Source of the DNA: Chitinophaga filiformis
Lineage (GTDB): Bacteria > Bacteroidota > Bacteroidia > Chitinophagales > Chitinophagaceae
Assembly: GCF_900102545.1 (NCBI RefSeq)
Contig: NZ_FNBN01000003.1
Location: forward strand, 797,461 to 861,460
DNA: 64,000 nucleotides
Direction: 5' to 3'
Each line of letters starts with the position of its first letter. Within the stretch, counting starts at the first letter, position 1. The notes below the pieces were generated by a model, which saw nothing but the letters and a program-made list of their open reading frames with translations, had not been told where the DNA came from and did no database searches. Of this stretch, positions 53,761 through 63,558 are shown piece by piece. The position numbers and the translations under genes are program-made.

Positions 53761-56397
53761 TCAAATTTCATTTGTCAGCAATCCCACCGGGAAAGTTTTA
53801 AACACATCTGCTACTAATATCTGCCCTTTACTATCTAACATTTCATCGGTGAAAATGTTCCGCCATGCGGCAGGAGCGCCCGTTGGCAACAGCACAGAAG
53901 CCGTCATATCCGGTTCTCCTGGAAGCGGAATGATGACGATCACCCATTGCTGCTTTTGCACTCTGGCATAGGCTGCTACCTTCGCAGAACTGCATTGCAA
54001 AGGAATATAATCCGCCTCCAGGAGCAGATCCGCATGCTCCCGGCGGAAGTTCAACGCCTTCCAGGTCACAAACAGTTTCTCCAACCCCTCTTGCCGGTGT
54101 TCGGCAAGATAGGGGAAGAACCCGGGAGCCTTTTCTTTTGCAATGATCGTTTCAAGACATTGTTTACGGAGGGTATAGTCTATCGGCCGGCGATTATCAG
54201 GATCCACATAGCTATAGTCCCAAAGTTCGCAACCCTGGTAAATATCCGGGATACCTGGAGCGGTTATCTTGATCAACACCTGGGCCAGGGAGCTAATGAA
54301 AGCATATTGATTGACTCTGTCAAGGAGGCTACGGACCTTTTTCACGAAGCCAGCTTCATCTGTTAAAATCTGCTGTATAAAACTAACACCGTTGTTTTCA
54401 TATGTCTCTTCCGGAGACGCCCAGGAAGTATTCACCTTCGCCTCCCGTACTGCTTTGATAAAATATTGCTGTAACCGCTCAATATATTCCGGTGTAACAA
54501 TCCCATTGGCCGGAAAACCTGCAATAATGGACTGATAGATAAAGTACTCATCGGCATGAGTTAGTGTATTGACATACGGGCGATTTAACTCCCTCCATTG
54601 CTCAACCTGTATCCGCCAGTCGTCTGGCATAAGCGACAGCATATTCAGGCGTATACGGCCATCTTCTCCACGTTTGGTATCATGAGTAGAAGTGGCATTG
54701 AGAGAGGAAGCTGTATGCTGCTGCCGGGCAATCAGCCGCTGGTGAAAAGTATTCACAGAAAAACCTTCTATCGCCGGACTATCACCCACCTCATTATGTG
54801 AAAGCAGGGCATTGTACACATAGAACGTGGTATCCTCTACGCCCTTGGCCGTCACAGGGCCTGTAAATTGCATTAACCTTTGCAGAAAGAGCAGCCTGTT
54901 GCGCGCTTTATCCGCATCGTGAATATCCTCCCACAGCGATTCCAGCAGCGCTATTTCCGACTCTGCAACACGGTTGACGGACCGCATTTTTACAAAGGTC
55001 TCTCTGATAATCTCCTGCGCATAATCGTCCAATGGCCATTGGGAAGGGTAGAGCCGGTAGATTGGCAGACAGGCAATAAACAAGGCGATTGCCTCTTTCA
55101 GGTGTTCGCGGTTAGTGCGCGCATCTGCCAGTTTAAGGGTGTAACAGTAACGGACCAGGTTCTCCCATTCACCACCCATATATCGCTCCAGGATTAGCCT
55201 CTTTTTCTCATATACGACATCATTATATCCAGCCACGTCAGGCAGCAGCTCATGGTAAAATGATTGTAATTGCTGCTCACCGGAAGGATTGGTCAGTAAA
55301 TGATTCGTGATAGACAGGAACTCGTACCCGCTGGTACCCTGTAATGCCCAGTCAGATGGCAGTGTTTCCTCATGTTCCAGTATCTTTTCAGCAACGATAT
55401 AACAATTACTGCCGAACAGCATCCGTAAACGCTCAATATAGGCAGCCGGATCACGCAAGCCATCTATATGATCTATACGGAGTCCCTGTATCAGTTCCTC
55501 CCGATACAGGCTATGCAGGAAGGTATGGTACTCATCAAACACCGCCGGCGATTCCATTCTAAGCGTGATCAGCTCATTAACAGTAAAGAAGCGGCGATAA
55601 TTGATCTGTTTATCAGCTTCCTGCCAGTTACATAAATGATAGTATTGCTGTTGCATGAGTGTTTTCAGCAGTTCCCTGTCATCATTGACCCGGGCAGCAA
55701 CACCCTCCAGTAAAGCCCGATTGGCTTTTGCATACAATTGATGCTTCGCATGCTGCCAATCATTCAGCGCCGCTCCCGACATAGCTTGCTGATAGAGCGC
55801 ATCCAGCAAAGCATTTACAGGCATTGTATCACTATCCATCAATGCAGATTGCACTACATCATAGGCGGAGGCCGACAATGGATATTCCTGTTCAAAATAG
55901 CTAATAGCATAGCCTTTGTCTGTCAATACCAGTTTTATCTCATCATCAGCAATGCATGTCTCCAGCGCTTTCCCCAGGAACGGAGCCATGACTTTACCGG
56001 ATAGTTCGGGAGCAGGATGTTGCCAGTCTATATCGAAATACTCGGAATAGGGGGATAAGGGCCCTCTCTCCATTACATCATACAAACGGGTATTGGAAGG
56101 ATGAAAGGCCATGTGATTAGGTACAATATCCTGCAGCCAACTCATGCCACGCCGCTGTAGTATTTTCTTTATCTCACGTAACTGCCCAATAGTACCAATA
56201 GCAGGATTGATCTGATGCGGTTCCGTTACATCATAGCCATGCATACTCCCAGGTGTGGAAGTAAATATGGGCGAAGCATATACGGTGGAAATGCCAAGCA
56301 AATGAAGATAATCCAGGATCTCTTTTAACGCTTCGAAAGTAAAACCTGCATGTAGTTGTAAACGGTAAGTAGCAGAAGGTGGATTATTTGACTTCAT
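53761..56397 (-). CDS. treY: Malto-oligosyltrehalose synthase
   Basis: The start at 56397 (MKSNNPPSATYRLQLHAGFTFE) is chosen because it matches the TreY N-terminus; the frame extends up to 56553 inside treZ. The GH13_26 barrel has ASPIFTSTPGSMHGYDVTEP, the long inserted domains of the family, the nucleophile in QGLRIDHIDGLRD, the acid/base in IVAEKILEHEE and the final motif in TSTHDTKRGEDGR. The enzyme turns the reducing end of maltodextrins into a trehalosyl unit. It overlaps treZ by 14 bases, so the two steps are co-translated. Confidence 0.94.
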   Translation of the reverse strand: MKSNNPPSATYRLQLHAGFTFEALKEILDYLHLLGISTVYASPIFTSTPGSMHGYDVTEPHQINPAIGTIGQLREIKKILQRRGMSWLQDIVPNHMAFHPSNTRLYDVMERGPLSPYSEYFDIDWQHPAPELSGKVMAPFLGKALETCIADDEIKLVLTDKGYAISYFEQEYPLSASAYDVVQSALMDSDTMPVNALLDALYQQAMSGAALNDWQHAKHQLYAKANRALLEGVAARVNDDRELLKTLMQQQYYHLCNWQEADKQINYRRFFTVNELITLRMESPAVFDEYHTFLHSLYREELIQGLRIDHIDGLRDPAAYIERLRMLFGSNCYIVAEKILEHEETLPSDWALQGTSGYEFLSITNHLLTNPSGEQQLQSFYHELLPDVAGYNDVVYEKKRLILERYMGGEWENLVRYCYTLKLADARTNREHLKEAIALFIACLPIYRLYPSQWPLDDYAQEIIRETFVKMRSVNRVAESEIALLESLWEDIHDADKARNRLLFLQRLMQFTGPVTAKGVEDTTFYVYNALLSHNEVGDSPAIEGFSVNTFHQRLIARQQHTASSLNATSTHDTKRGEDGRIRLNMLSLMPDDWRIQVEQWRELNRPYVNTLTHADEYFIYQSIIAGFPANGIVTPEYIERLQQYFIKAVREAKVNTSWASPEETYENNGVSFIQQILTDEAGFVKKVRSLLDRVNQYAFISSLAQVLIKITAPGIPDIYQGCELWDYSYVDPDNRRPIDYTLRKQCLETIIAKEKAPGFFPYLAEHRQEGLEKLFVTWKALNFRREHADLLLEADYIPLQCSSAKVAAYARVQKQQWVIVIIPLPGEPDMTASVLLPTGAPAAWRNIFTDEMLDSKGQILVADVFKTFPVGLLTNEI

Positions 56398-58210
56398 ATA
56401 CGATAGCTGAGTGTGGTTGTAATGAAATGGTTGCTGGTGATGTTTCCTGATCTGGAGCCTCACTGCCTGGTCCGTTCCAGACAGCTGCCGCAGAATCGAA
56501 TTTTTTCTCCAATGATCCTTCCTCGTTATATATGTATTGAACCGGATGTTCACTGAAATTGAAAAGCAATAACAGCTTGCTATCTTTCCCCGAACGTTCC
56601 ACTACCAATAAATGCGTGGACGGTGTATGCACCTTTACACTATCGCGGGAGGTGTATCGCATTGCCTGTCGCGTTTTCCTGAAAGCAATCAGAAAACGGT
56701 ACAGCTCTGTTAAAGCAGTAGCTGTCTCAGAAGTTGTTTCCCAACTGAGCGTGGAGTTGTTAAAGGTCTCTTCTGATTGCGGATCAGGTACTTCTCCTTC
56801 CCATGCAAAAGAGGCAAACTCTTTTCTACGTCCCTCCGTAACAGCGGCTATCAGGTCTTTGTCACTATGACTGGTGAAAAACTGGAACGGTGTTGTTGCT
56901 CCATATTCTTCTCCCATGAATAGCATAGGAATATGAGGCGATAGTAATAAAACGGACGCTGCCAGCTTTTGTGCTTCAAAAGATATCAGTGTATTTAGAC
57001 GCTCACCCAGCATGCGGTTACCAATCTGATCATGGTTTTGCGCAAAGACAACAAACTGCTTGTAATCCCTTCCGGTAGGATAAACGCCAAAATTTCTTTT
57101 GCGTACAGTTGAATATTGCCCGGTATATACGTATGAATCACGGAAGGCTTTCGCCAATGGAGCTAGTCCGCCGAAATCTGCATAATAGCCGTTCAGGTCA
57201 CCTGTTAGTAACACGCGTAATGCATGATGAAACTCATCTATCCACTGCGCATGTATGCCATAGCCGCCTTCGGGACGGGGAGTGATGTACCGCGGACTAT
57301 TCAAATCTATCTCAGCAATGAGCAGTTTCTTTTTATCCAGGGTAGCTTGTAATTCATCCACTTTTTCTGATAACTCAGCCATAAAATGTTTTGCACTACA
57401 ATCCCAGATAGCGTGTACCGCATCCATTCTTAAGCCGTCTATGTGGAACTCGTCCAGCCACATTAATGCATTCTGTAGATAATATCCCCTTACTGCATCA
57501 CACCAGGCATCATCAAAATTGAGTGCCGGTCCCCAGGGTGTTTTATATTTGTCAGTAAACCAGGGACCATATTGAGAGAAATAGTTGCCTTCCGGCCCCA
57601 GGTGATTATACACCACATCAAGTATAACCGCAATACCATGCTGATGTGCTGCATTGACAAGCCGCTTTAACCCCTTTACGCCACCATAGGAATGCTGTAC
57701 CGCGAATGGATAGACACCATCATATCCCCAGTTACGACTGCCGGGAAACTGCGCAACAGGCATGATCTCTATGGCAGTAATACCCAGTGAACGCAGATAT
57801 TCCAGGCGGTCAATGACACCCTGAAAATCATGGGTGGGAGAGAAGGTGCCTGTATGGAGTTCATAAATGACCAGCTCCCGCAGGTCAAGGCCTGTCCATG
57901 TATGATCTGTCCATTCAAAATGGGTATCTGTTACTTCCGATGGACCATGTACACCCTCAGGCTGGCAACGGGATGCCGGATCAGGAAGCGGAGGCCCGTC
58001 ATCGGGTATGTATTTATAACGTGTGCCTGCCTGTACATTATCTACCTCCACATGCCAGTAGCCATGGTCATCACGTACCATAGGATATGAGGCCTGCTGA
58101 GGTTGTAGAACGGACAATACCATTTGATTCCGAAAGGGCGCCCAAACACTGAATTTACATATGCCCCCTGGCAGCAAAGCAGCCCCGGCAAAAGTATAAT
58201 TGCTTGTCAA
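56384..58210 (-). CDS. treZ: Malto-oligosyltrehalose trehalohydrolase
   Basis: The 608-residue protein has an N-terminal CBM48-like domain (LLPGGICKFSVWAPFRNQMV, RYKYIPDDGPPLPDPASR, QPEGVHGPSEV). The barrel follows with VILDVVYNHLGPEGNYF, nucleophile in IDGLRMDAVHAIWD, acid/base in LLIAEIDLNSPR and FAQNHDQIGNR. These are TreZ hallmarks. It releases trehalose from the TreY product. The gene is divergent from the GH13 alpha-glucosidase and overlaps treY downstream. Confidence 0.94.
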   Translation of the reverse strand: MTSNYTFAGAALLPGGICKFSVWAPFRNQMVLSVLQPQQASYPMVRDDHGYWHVEVDNVQAGTRYKYIPDDGPPLPDPASRCQPEGVHGPSEVTDTHFEWTDHTWTGLDLRELVIYELHTGTFSPTHDFQGVIDRLEYLRSLGITAIEIMPVAQFPGSRNWGYDGVYPFAVQHSYGGVKGLKRLVNAAHQHGIAVILDVVYNHLGPEGNYFSQYGPWFTDKYKTPWGPALNFDDAWCDAVRGYYLQNALMWLDEFHIDGLRMDAVHAIWDCSAKHFMAELSEKVDELQATLDKKKLLIAEIDLNSPRYITPRPEGGYGIHAQWIDEFHHALRVLLTGDLNGYYADFGGLAPLAKAFRDSYVYTGQYSTVRKRNFGVYPTGRDYKQFVVFAQNHDQIGNRMLGERLNTLISFEAQKLAASVLLLSPHIPMLFMGEEYGATTPFQFFTSHSDKDLIAAVTEGRRKEFASFAWEGEVPDPQSEETFNNSTLSWETTSETATALTELYRFLIAFRKTRQAMRYTSRDSVKVHTPSTHLLVVERSGKDSKLLLLFNFSEHPVQYIYNEEGSLEKKFDSAAAVWNGPGSEAPDQETSPATISLQPHSAIVYEVK

Positions 58211-58419
58211 TGTATCTTTTTGCAGGTAAAGTGAAAATAATATGCCAGCATAAACGATACCCGAAAGCTCAGATATGCGTCGCTTATAATGTGGAAAGAA
58301 TGCGACGGTATTTCTACAGTCTGGTGGATAAAAATGATCTCTTTCAATACGAAGACAACAGATTTAACCTGTGCAGGATTTTTGCATAAGAGAAAGACAT
58401 TAACCCGAAATATAGGTCT

Positions 58420-60237
58420 ATGTCGAATAAAATAGTCAGCGATAAAAACTGGTGGAAGGAGTCTATTATTTACCAGATCTATCCCTGGAGTTTTAAAGAT
58501 AGTAATGGTGATGGTATTGGCGATCTGCAGGGCATCATATCTAAACTGGATTATATAAAAAGTCTGGGTATCGATATGGTCTGGTTAAATCCTATTTATA
58601 AATCTCCTAATGATGACAACGGATATGATATCAGCGATTTCTATGACATCATGAAGGAGATGGGAACAATGGAGGATGTTGATACGCTTATAAAAGGATT
58701 GCATGACAGAAAGATCCGCCTGATGCTGGATATTATTGTGAACCATACCAGCGACGAACACCCATGGTTCACCGAGGCAAAGCAATCACGTGATAGCCGT
58801 TACTATAACTATTATCACTGGTGGCCGGCTGAAAAAGGGAAACCTCCTCACAGGTACAGCCACTTCGATCCCAAAGGTGATGCATGGACCTATAATAAGG
58901 CTACAGACTCTTATTATCTTCATTACTTCTCCGAAAAGATGCCGGATCTCAACTGGGAGAATCCGGATGTGCGTAAAGCCATCTATGATGTAATGCGTTT
59001 CTGGTTTGAAAAGGGTGTAGATGGATTCAGGATGGATGCTATCTGCTACATCTCAAAAGATACCTCATGGCCGGAAGTGGGAAATATCGTAAAGGAAAAA
59101 TTCAATGCAGACTGGGCCGGCTATTATGCACATGGTCCGCACCTGCATGAATACTTACAAGAAATGCATCGCGAAACGCTTGACAGGCCCGATGTAGTCA
59201 CCCTTGCAGAAGCCTCTGGTATCACCAAAGATGAGGCCTTGCAGTTTGTAAAGGAAGATCGCAAAGAGCTGCATATGCTGTATCATTTTGAGGGTGTACA
59301 ACTAGGCTTTGCAAAAGAAGGGTATAAACGGCTGGAGCCGGGAGGTTTGAACCTGGTAAAATTCAAGCAGCTATATACAGATTGGGATAAGGTATTTGAA
59401 AAGGATGGCTGGGGAACAATCTACCTCAGTAATCATGATCAGCCGCGTATGGTGAGCCGCTGGGGGAATGATGAAGAGCAATATCGTGAGGTCTCTGCCA
59501 AGTTACTGATTACCTTCCTGCTTACCATGAGAGCTACCCCTATTTTCTACTACGGCGATGAACTGGGAATGACGAATATCCGCTTTGAGAAAATCGAAGA
59601 CTACAAGGATATTGAGACAATCAATATGTACAAGTATGTGAAAAGCCAGGGAGGAGATACAGCGCGCTTTCTGAAAGATGCACAGATAACGGGCAGGGAC
59701 AATGGCAGGACTCCCTTTCAGTGGGATGAATCTCCCAATGCCGGTTTTACTACCGGTAAGCCCTGGCTGAAGATCAACGACAACTATAAACTCATCAATG
59801 CCGCTCATCAGGAAAAAGATGAACGATCCATCCTCCGGTATTTCCGTCAACTGGTGCTGCTGAGGAAACATAAACCTGTACTCACATACGGCGCATATGA
59901 ACTATTGGATCCTGATCATCCGCAGGTATATACTTATACCCGTACACTGGATGAAGAGAAACTCCTGATCGTGCTCAACTTTTCAAAAGAGGAGGTGTTG
60001 TATAAATTGCCATTCGTGCTGGACATCGGTACGGAACCTTTGGTAAATAACATGCTCTCATTCAGGCTTGAGAATAATGAAGTAACATTATCGCTTTATC
60101 AGGCCCTGATCTTTGGTCCGCTGCCAGCAGATCTGCCGCCCCTGCAGGACGAAGCAGCCGCTTTTAGTGAAGAACTGCCTGCCGGAAAAATAAAAGAGGA
60201 AAACTCAAGCCTGGAATCCAATGAGCTGGCCATCTGA
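58420..60237 (+). CDS. GH13 alpha-glucosidase/oligo-1,6-glucosidase
   Basis: The 605-residue protein opens WWKESIIYQIYPWSFKDSNG, the usual start of the GH13 alpha-glucosidase group. The catalytic nucleophile is D206 in GFRMDAI, the acid/base E264 in TLAEASG and the transition-state stabiliser D340 in SNHDQPR. The C-terminal beta domain ends near residue 575, and the last 30 residues are a polar acidic tail. Substrate could be maltodextrin ends, isomaltose or trehalulose-type sugars. It is 77 bases before glgX, in one operon. Confidence 0.9.
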   Translation: MSNKIVSDKNWWKESIIYQIYPWSFKDSNGDGIGDLQGIISKLDYIKSLGIDMVWLNPIYKSPNDDNGYDISDFYDIMKEMGTMEDVDTLIKGLHDRKIRLMLDIIVNHTSDEHPWFTEAKQSRDSRYYNYYHWWPAEKGKPPHRYSHFDPKGDAWTYNKATDSYYLHYFSEKMPDLNWENPDVRKAIYDVMRFWFEKGVDGFRMDAICYISKDTSWPEVGNIVKEKFNADWAGYYAHGPHLHEYLQEMHRETLDRPDVVTLAEASGITKDEALQFVKEDRKELHMLYHFEGVQLGFAKEGYKRLEPGGLNLVKFKQLYTDWDKVFEKDGWGTIYLSNHDQPRMVSRWGNDEEQYREVSAKLLITFLLTMRATPIFYYGDELGMTNIRFEKIEDYKDIETINMYKYVKSQGGDTARFLKDAQITGRDNGRTPFQWDESPNAGFTTGKPWLKINDNYKLINAAHQEKDERSILRYFRQLVLLRKHKPVLTYGAYELLDPDHPQVYTYTRTLDEEKLLIVLNFSKEEVLYKLPFVLDIGTEPLVNNMLSFRLENNEVTLSLYQALIFGPLPADLPPLQDEAAAFSEELPAGKIKEENSSLESNELAI

Positions 60238-60314
60238 AAATTGATTAAGTAATATACTCCGGAGTTTTCTCTTTTATGTAGCAGGAAGAGAAAGCAGGAG
60301 ATCAATCATCCATT

Positions 60315-62447
60315 ATGAACCAAACTGTTGTTTATCCCGGAAGCCCTTTTCCATTAGGTGCTACCTGGGACGGTAAAGGAGTAAATTTTTCCCTGTATGC
60401 AGATAACGCTACAGGAGTGGAATTATGCCTGTTTAATACTACCGATGATGAGGTAGAAGCTGTAAGAATAAAGATCAAAGAGCGATCATACCAGGTATGG
60501 CACTGTTATCTGCCGGACGTAAAACCAGGACAGTTGTACGGATACCGTGTGCATGGTCCGTATGAACCACAGAACGGGCACCGTTTCAATGCGAAGAAGC
60601 TGTTAATAGACCCTTATGCCAAGGCTATCGCCGGTACGATCAACTGGAGTGATGCTTTGTTTGGTTATAAGATGGGTGATCCGGAAGAAGACCAGAGTTT
60701 CAGTGATGTGGATAGCGTGCCATTCATTCCCAAATGTGTTGTAATAGATGACTATTTCGATTGGGAAGGAGACAAGCCTCCAAAAATTCCTTACAACGAA
60801 TCTATCATCTACGAAACACATGTGAAAGGATTTACCAAACAACATCCGGATATACCGGAAGAGATAAGAGGTACTTATGCGGGAATGGCTCATCCTGTTA
60901 CCATCAATTATCTGAAGGAATTAGGTATTACAGCTGTTGAGCTGATGCCTGTACACCACTTTGTGGCAGACAGACACCTGGTGGACAAAGGACTCACCAA
61001 TTATTGGGGATATAATACGATCGGCTTCTTTGCTCCTGATGCGAGGTATGCAGCAAGTGGTGTATTGGGGCAACAGGTGACCGAATTCAAACAGCTGGTG
61101 AAAGTACTTCATCAGGCAGGTATTGAAGTGATCCTGGATGTAGTGTATAATCATACGGGAGAAGGGAATCACATGGGTCCTACCTTATCTTTCAGGGGGA
61201 TTGACAATGCATCTTATTACCGGCTTACTGAAGACAAACGCTTCTATATGGACTACACCGGTACCGGTAACACGCTGAACGCGTACCTGCCTAATGTATT
61301 GAGGTTAATGATGGATAGCCTGCGCTACTGGATACTGGAAATGCATGTGGATGGATTCCGCTTTGACCTGGCATCTGCCTTGGCCCGTGAACTGCATGAG
61401 GTGAACCGCTTGAGTGCCTTCTTTGATATCATCTATCAGGATCCTGTTATCTCACAGGTAAAACTGATAGCGGAGCCCTGGGACATTGGCGAAGGCGGTT
61501 ACCAGGTAGGGAAATTCCCACCGGGATGGGCAGAATGGAATGGCAAATACAGGGACTGTATCCGTGATTACTGGAGAGGGGCCGACAGTATGCTGGGTGA
61601 GTTCGCAGAAAGATTTACCGGCAGTTCTGACCTTTACAAGAATGATTACCGCAGCCCGACTGCCAGTATCAACTTTGTAACAGCGCACGATGGGTTTACA
61701 CTACATGACCTGGTGTCTTACAATGATAAACATAACGAGGCTAACCTGGACGATAACAGAGACGGTGAAGATCATAACCGGTCCTGGAATTGCGGAGCAG
61801 AAGGGCATACGGAAGATGAAACAGTATTGGCCCTGAGACGGAGGCAACAACGTAATTTTTTTACTACCCTGTTATTGTCACAAGGTGTTCCGATGATCCT
61901 GGCAGGTGATGAATTTGGCCGTACTCAGGGGGGTAACAATAATGGCTATTGTCAGGATAACGAATTATCATGGGTTAACTGGAACGAGATGGATCATGAC
62001 CTGTTACAGTTTACCCGTCAGCTGATTGCCCTGCGGAAAGCACATCCTGCCTTTTGTCGCAGGCGCTGGTTCCAGGGGCAGCCTATTAAGGGCATCGGCC
62101 TGGAAGATATTGCCTGGTTCCTGCCGGATGGTACTGAAATGTCGGATGAACACTGGAGTCACGATTTCGCAAAGTCGATGGCCGTATTCTTTAATGGAAA
62201 AGGATTGCATGTCTCCGGTCCGAAAGGAGAGCAGATCGTGGACGATAGCTTCTATATTATTTTTAATGCACATTATGAACCGCTCGAATTCAGGTTACCG
62301 CATGAAAAGTATGGGCATAACTGGAAGAAAATGCTGGATACAAAAGATCTGCAGGTAACAGCCGGAGAAGAAGTGTATACCGGTGAAGGCGTGATAAAAG
62401 TAGATGCGCGTTCAGTAGTGGTGCTACAGCATAAACTCATGCACTGA
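60315..62447 (+). CDS. glgX: Glycogen debranching enzyme (GlgX/TreX)
   Basis: The 710-residue protein has a CBM48 domain (SPFPLGATWDGKGVNFSLYA, YGYRVHGPYEPQNGHRFNAK), then a barrel with IYETHVKGFTKQHPDI, VILDVVYNHTGEGNHMGPTL, the nucleophile in VDGFRFDLASAL, the acid/base in LIAEPWDIGEGGYQVG and VTAHDGFTLHDLVSYN. It is of isoamylase/GlgX type, cutting alpha-1,6 branches of glycogen. With treY and treZ across the divergent promoter region, it supplies linear glucans for trehalose synthesis (the TreX role). Confidence 0.95.
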   Translation: MNQTVVYPGSPFPLGATWDGKGVNFSLYADNATGVELCLFNTTDDEVEAVRIKIKERSYQVWHCYLPDVKPGQLYGYRVHGPYEPQNGHRFNAKKLLIDPYAKAIAGTINWSDALFGYKMGDPEEDQSFSDVDSVPFIPKCVVIDDYFDWEGDKPPKIPYNESIIYETHVKGFTKQHPDIPEEIRGTYAGMAHPVTINYLKELGITAVELMPVHHFVADRHLVDKGLTNYWGYNTIGFFAPDARYAASGVLGQQVTEFKQLVKVLHQAGIEVILDVVYNHTGEGNHMGPTLSFRGIDNASYYRLTEDKRFYMDYTGTGNTLNAYLPNVLRLMMDSLRYWILEMHVDGFRFDLASALARELHEVNRLSAFFDIIYQDPVISQVKLIAEPWDIGEGGYQVGKFPPGWAEWNGKYRDCIRDYWRGADSMLGEFAERFTGSSDLYKNDYRSPTASINFVTAHDGFTLHDLVSYNDKHNEANLDDNRDGEDHNRSWNCGAEGHTEDETVLALRRRQQRNFFTTLLLSQGVPMILAGDEFGRTQGGNNNGYCQDNELSWVNWNEMDHDLLQFTRQLIALRKAHPAFCRRRWFQGQPIKGIGLEDIAWFLPDGTEMSDEHWSHDFAKSMAVFFNGKGLHVSGPKGEQIVDDSFYIIFNAHYEPLEFRLPHEKYGHNWKKMLDTKDLQVTAGEEVYTGEGVIKVDARSVVVLQHKLMH

Positions 62448-62455
62448 CAGATGAC

Positions 62456-62959
62456 TTAATTAATGAAATACATGAATGCGGTGCTGTTCCCGGGCAACTG
62501 TACCATCTTCTCGTGGTGCAGGCCTATCTTGTTAAGGAGGGTGATAGCATGTATATTTTTTTCTGTCGTAATAGCTGCTACACGGGGCAGCTTCAGTGTT
62601 ATCAAAGCATAGTCTTTTACAGCACTGGCTGCCTCGAAAGCATAACCCTTGCCAGTATATTCAGGAAGAAATGCAAAACCTATGTCTACTTCTTCCAACC
62701 CGGTCCTTTTAATCAATCCCGTCATTCCTACGGGAGTATGCTCATCTTTCAGCGCTACCATATATAGTCCGAATCCAAAGCGGTCATAACTGGCCAATGG
62801 TCCGTTTACCAGGTAGTTGCGGGCGTCATCTATTCCCCTGATATTCCTGTCGCCGATATATGTCAGCCAGATCTCCGTGTTTAATAACTGGAAAATAAAA
62901 GGGGCATCGTCAATGGTAAACTGGCGGATAATCAATCTGGATGTTTCACAGACAAGCAT
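62456..62959 (-). CDS. GNAT-family N-acetyltransferase
   Basis: The start at 62959 gives MLVCETSRLIIRQFTIDDAP, typical of RimJ/RimL-type acetyltransferases; the frame extends 17 codons further. It has VGMTGLIKRTGLEEVDIGFA, FLPEYTGKGYAFEAASAVKD (acetyl-CoA loop) and the terminal LNKIGLHHEK. The substrate is unknown. It converges on glgX with only 8 bases between stops. Confidence 0.92.
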   Translation of the reverse strand: MLVCETSRLIIRQFTIDDAPFIFQLLNTEIWLTYIGDRNIRGIDDARNYLVNGPLASYDRFGFGLYMVALKDEHTPVGMTGLIKRTGLEEVDIGFAFLPEYTGKGYAFEAASAVKDYALITLKLPRVAAITTEKNIHAITLLNKIGLHHEKMVQLPGNSTAFMYFIN

Positions 62960-63021
62960 AAGGCAATTTCTATAATTGTTAAATTTCAAAGCTATTAAGT
63001 AAGTTAGCAAAAAAAAGCAAG

Positions 63022-63528
63022 ATGGTTAAGTATACCGCCACCATGTTGAAATTTGACAAGCAGGGAGAGAAAACAGGATGGACATATATTGTTATTCCTG
63101 AGGATCTTGCACAACAGTTGAAGCCGGGGAACAAGAAGTCTTTCCGAGTAAAGGGGAAGCTGGATAAACATGCAATCGAGGCGGTGGCATTGATGCCAAT
63201 GGGGGATGGCTCGTTCATTATGCCGGTGAATGCGGAGATGCGCAAGGCGATCGCCAAAAGGGCAGGAGCCCAGCTGACGGTACAGATCGAAGAGGATGAT
63301 AACCCGGACCCTGTTTCATCGCCGGAACTGATGGAATGCCTGGCGGATGAGCCGGAGGCACTGGCGTTCTTTAACAGCCTTGCCAAAGGGCACCGGAACT
63401 ATTTCATGAAGTGGATTGAAAGTGCCAAAACTGAGCCTACAAAAGCCAAACGTATTGCACAGGCAGTAACAGCCCTGGCGCGGAAGCTGGATTACCCCTC
63501 AATGATGAGAGCGAACAAGGGAAAGTAA
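63022..63528 (+). CDS. YdeI/OmpD-associated, DUF1905 protein
   Basis: The 168-residue protein has an N-terminal DUF1905 beta barrel (GWTYIVIPEDLAQQLKPGNK, ALMPMGDGSFIMPVNAEMRK) and a C-terminal YdeI-type helical part (ALAFFNSLAKGHRNYFMKWI, ESAKTEPTKAKRIAQAVTAL). Function is unknown, although homologues protect against cationic peptides in some bacteria. It lies 30 bases ahead of the CvfB-like gene. Confidence 0.88.
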   Translation: MVKYTATMLKFDKQGEKTGWTYIVIPEDLAQQLKPGNKKSFRVKGKLDKHAIEAVALMPMGDGSFIMPVNAEMRKAIAKRAGAQLTVQIEEDDNPDPVSSPELMECLADEPEALAFFNSLAKGHRNYFMKWIESAKTEPTKAKRIAQAVTALARKLDYPSMMRANKGK

Positions 63529-63558
63529 TCGTACCTTTGCGGCTAAATAAGAGATTAC

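Noticed and set aside
54598..56004. Several + strand frames of 60-140 codons inside treY
   Set aside because: They are shadows of a strongly supported TreY gene on the other strand.
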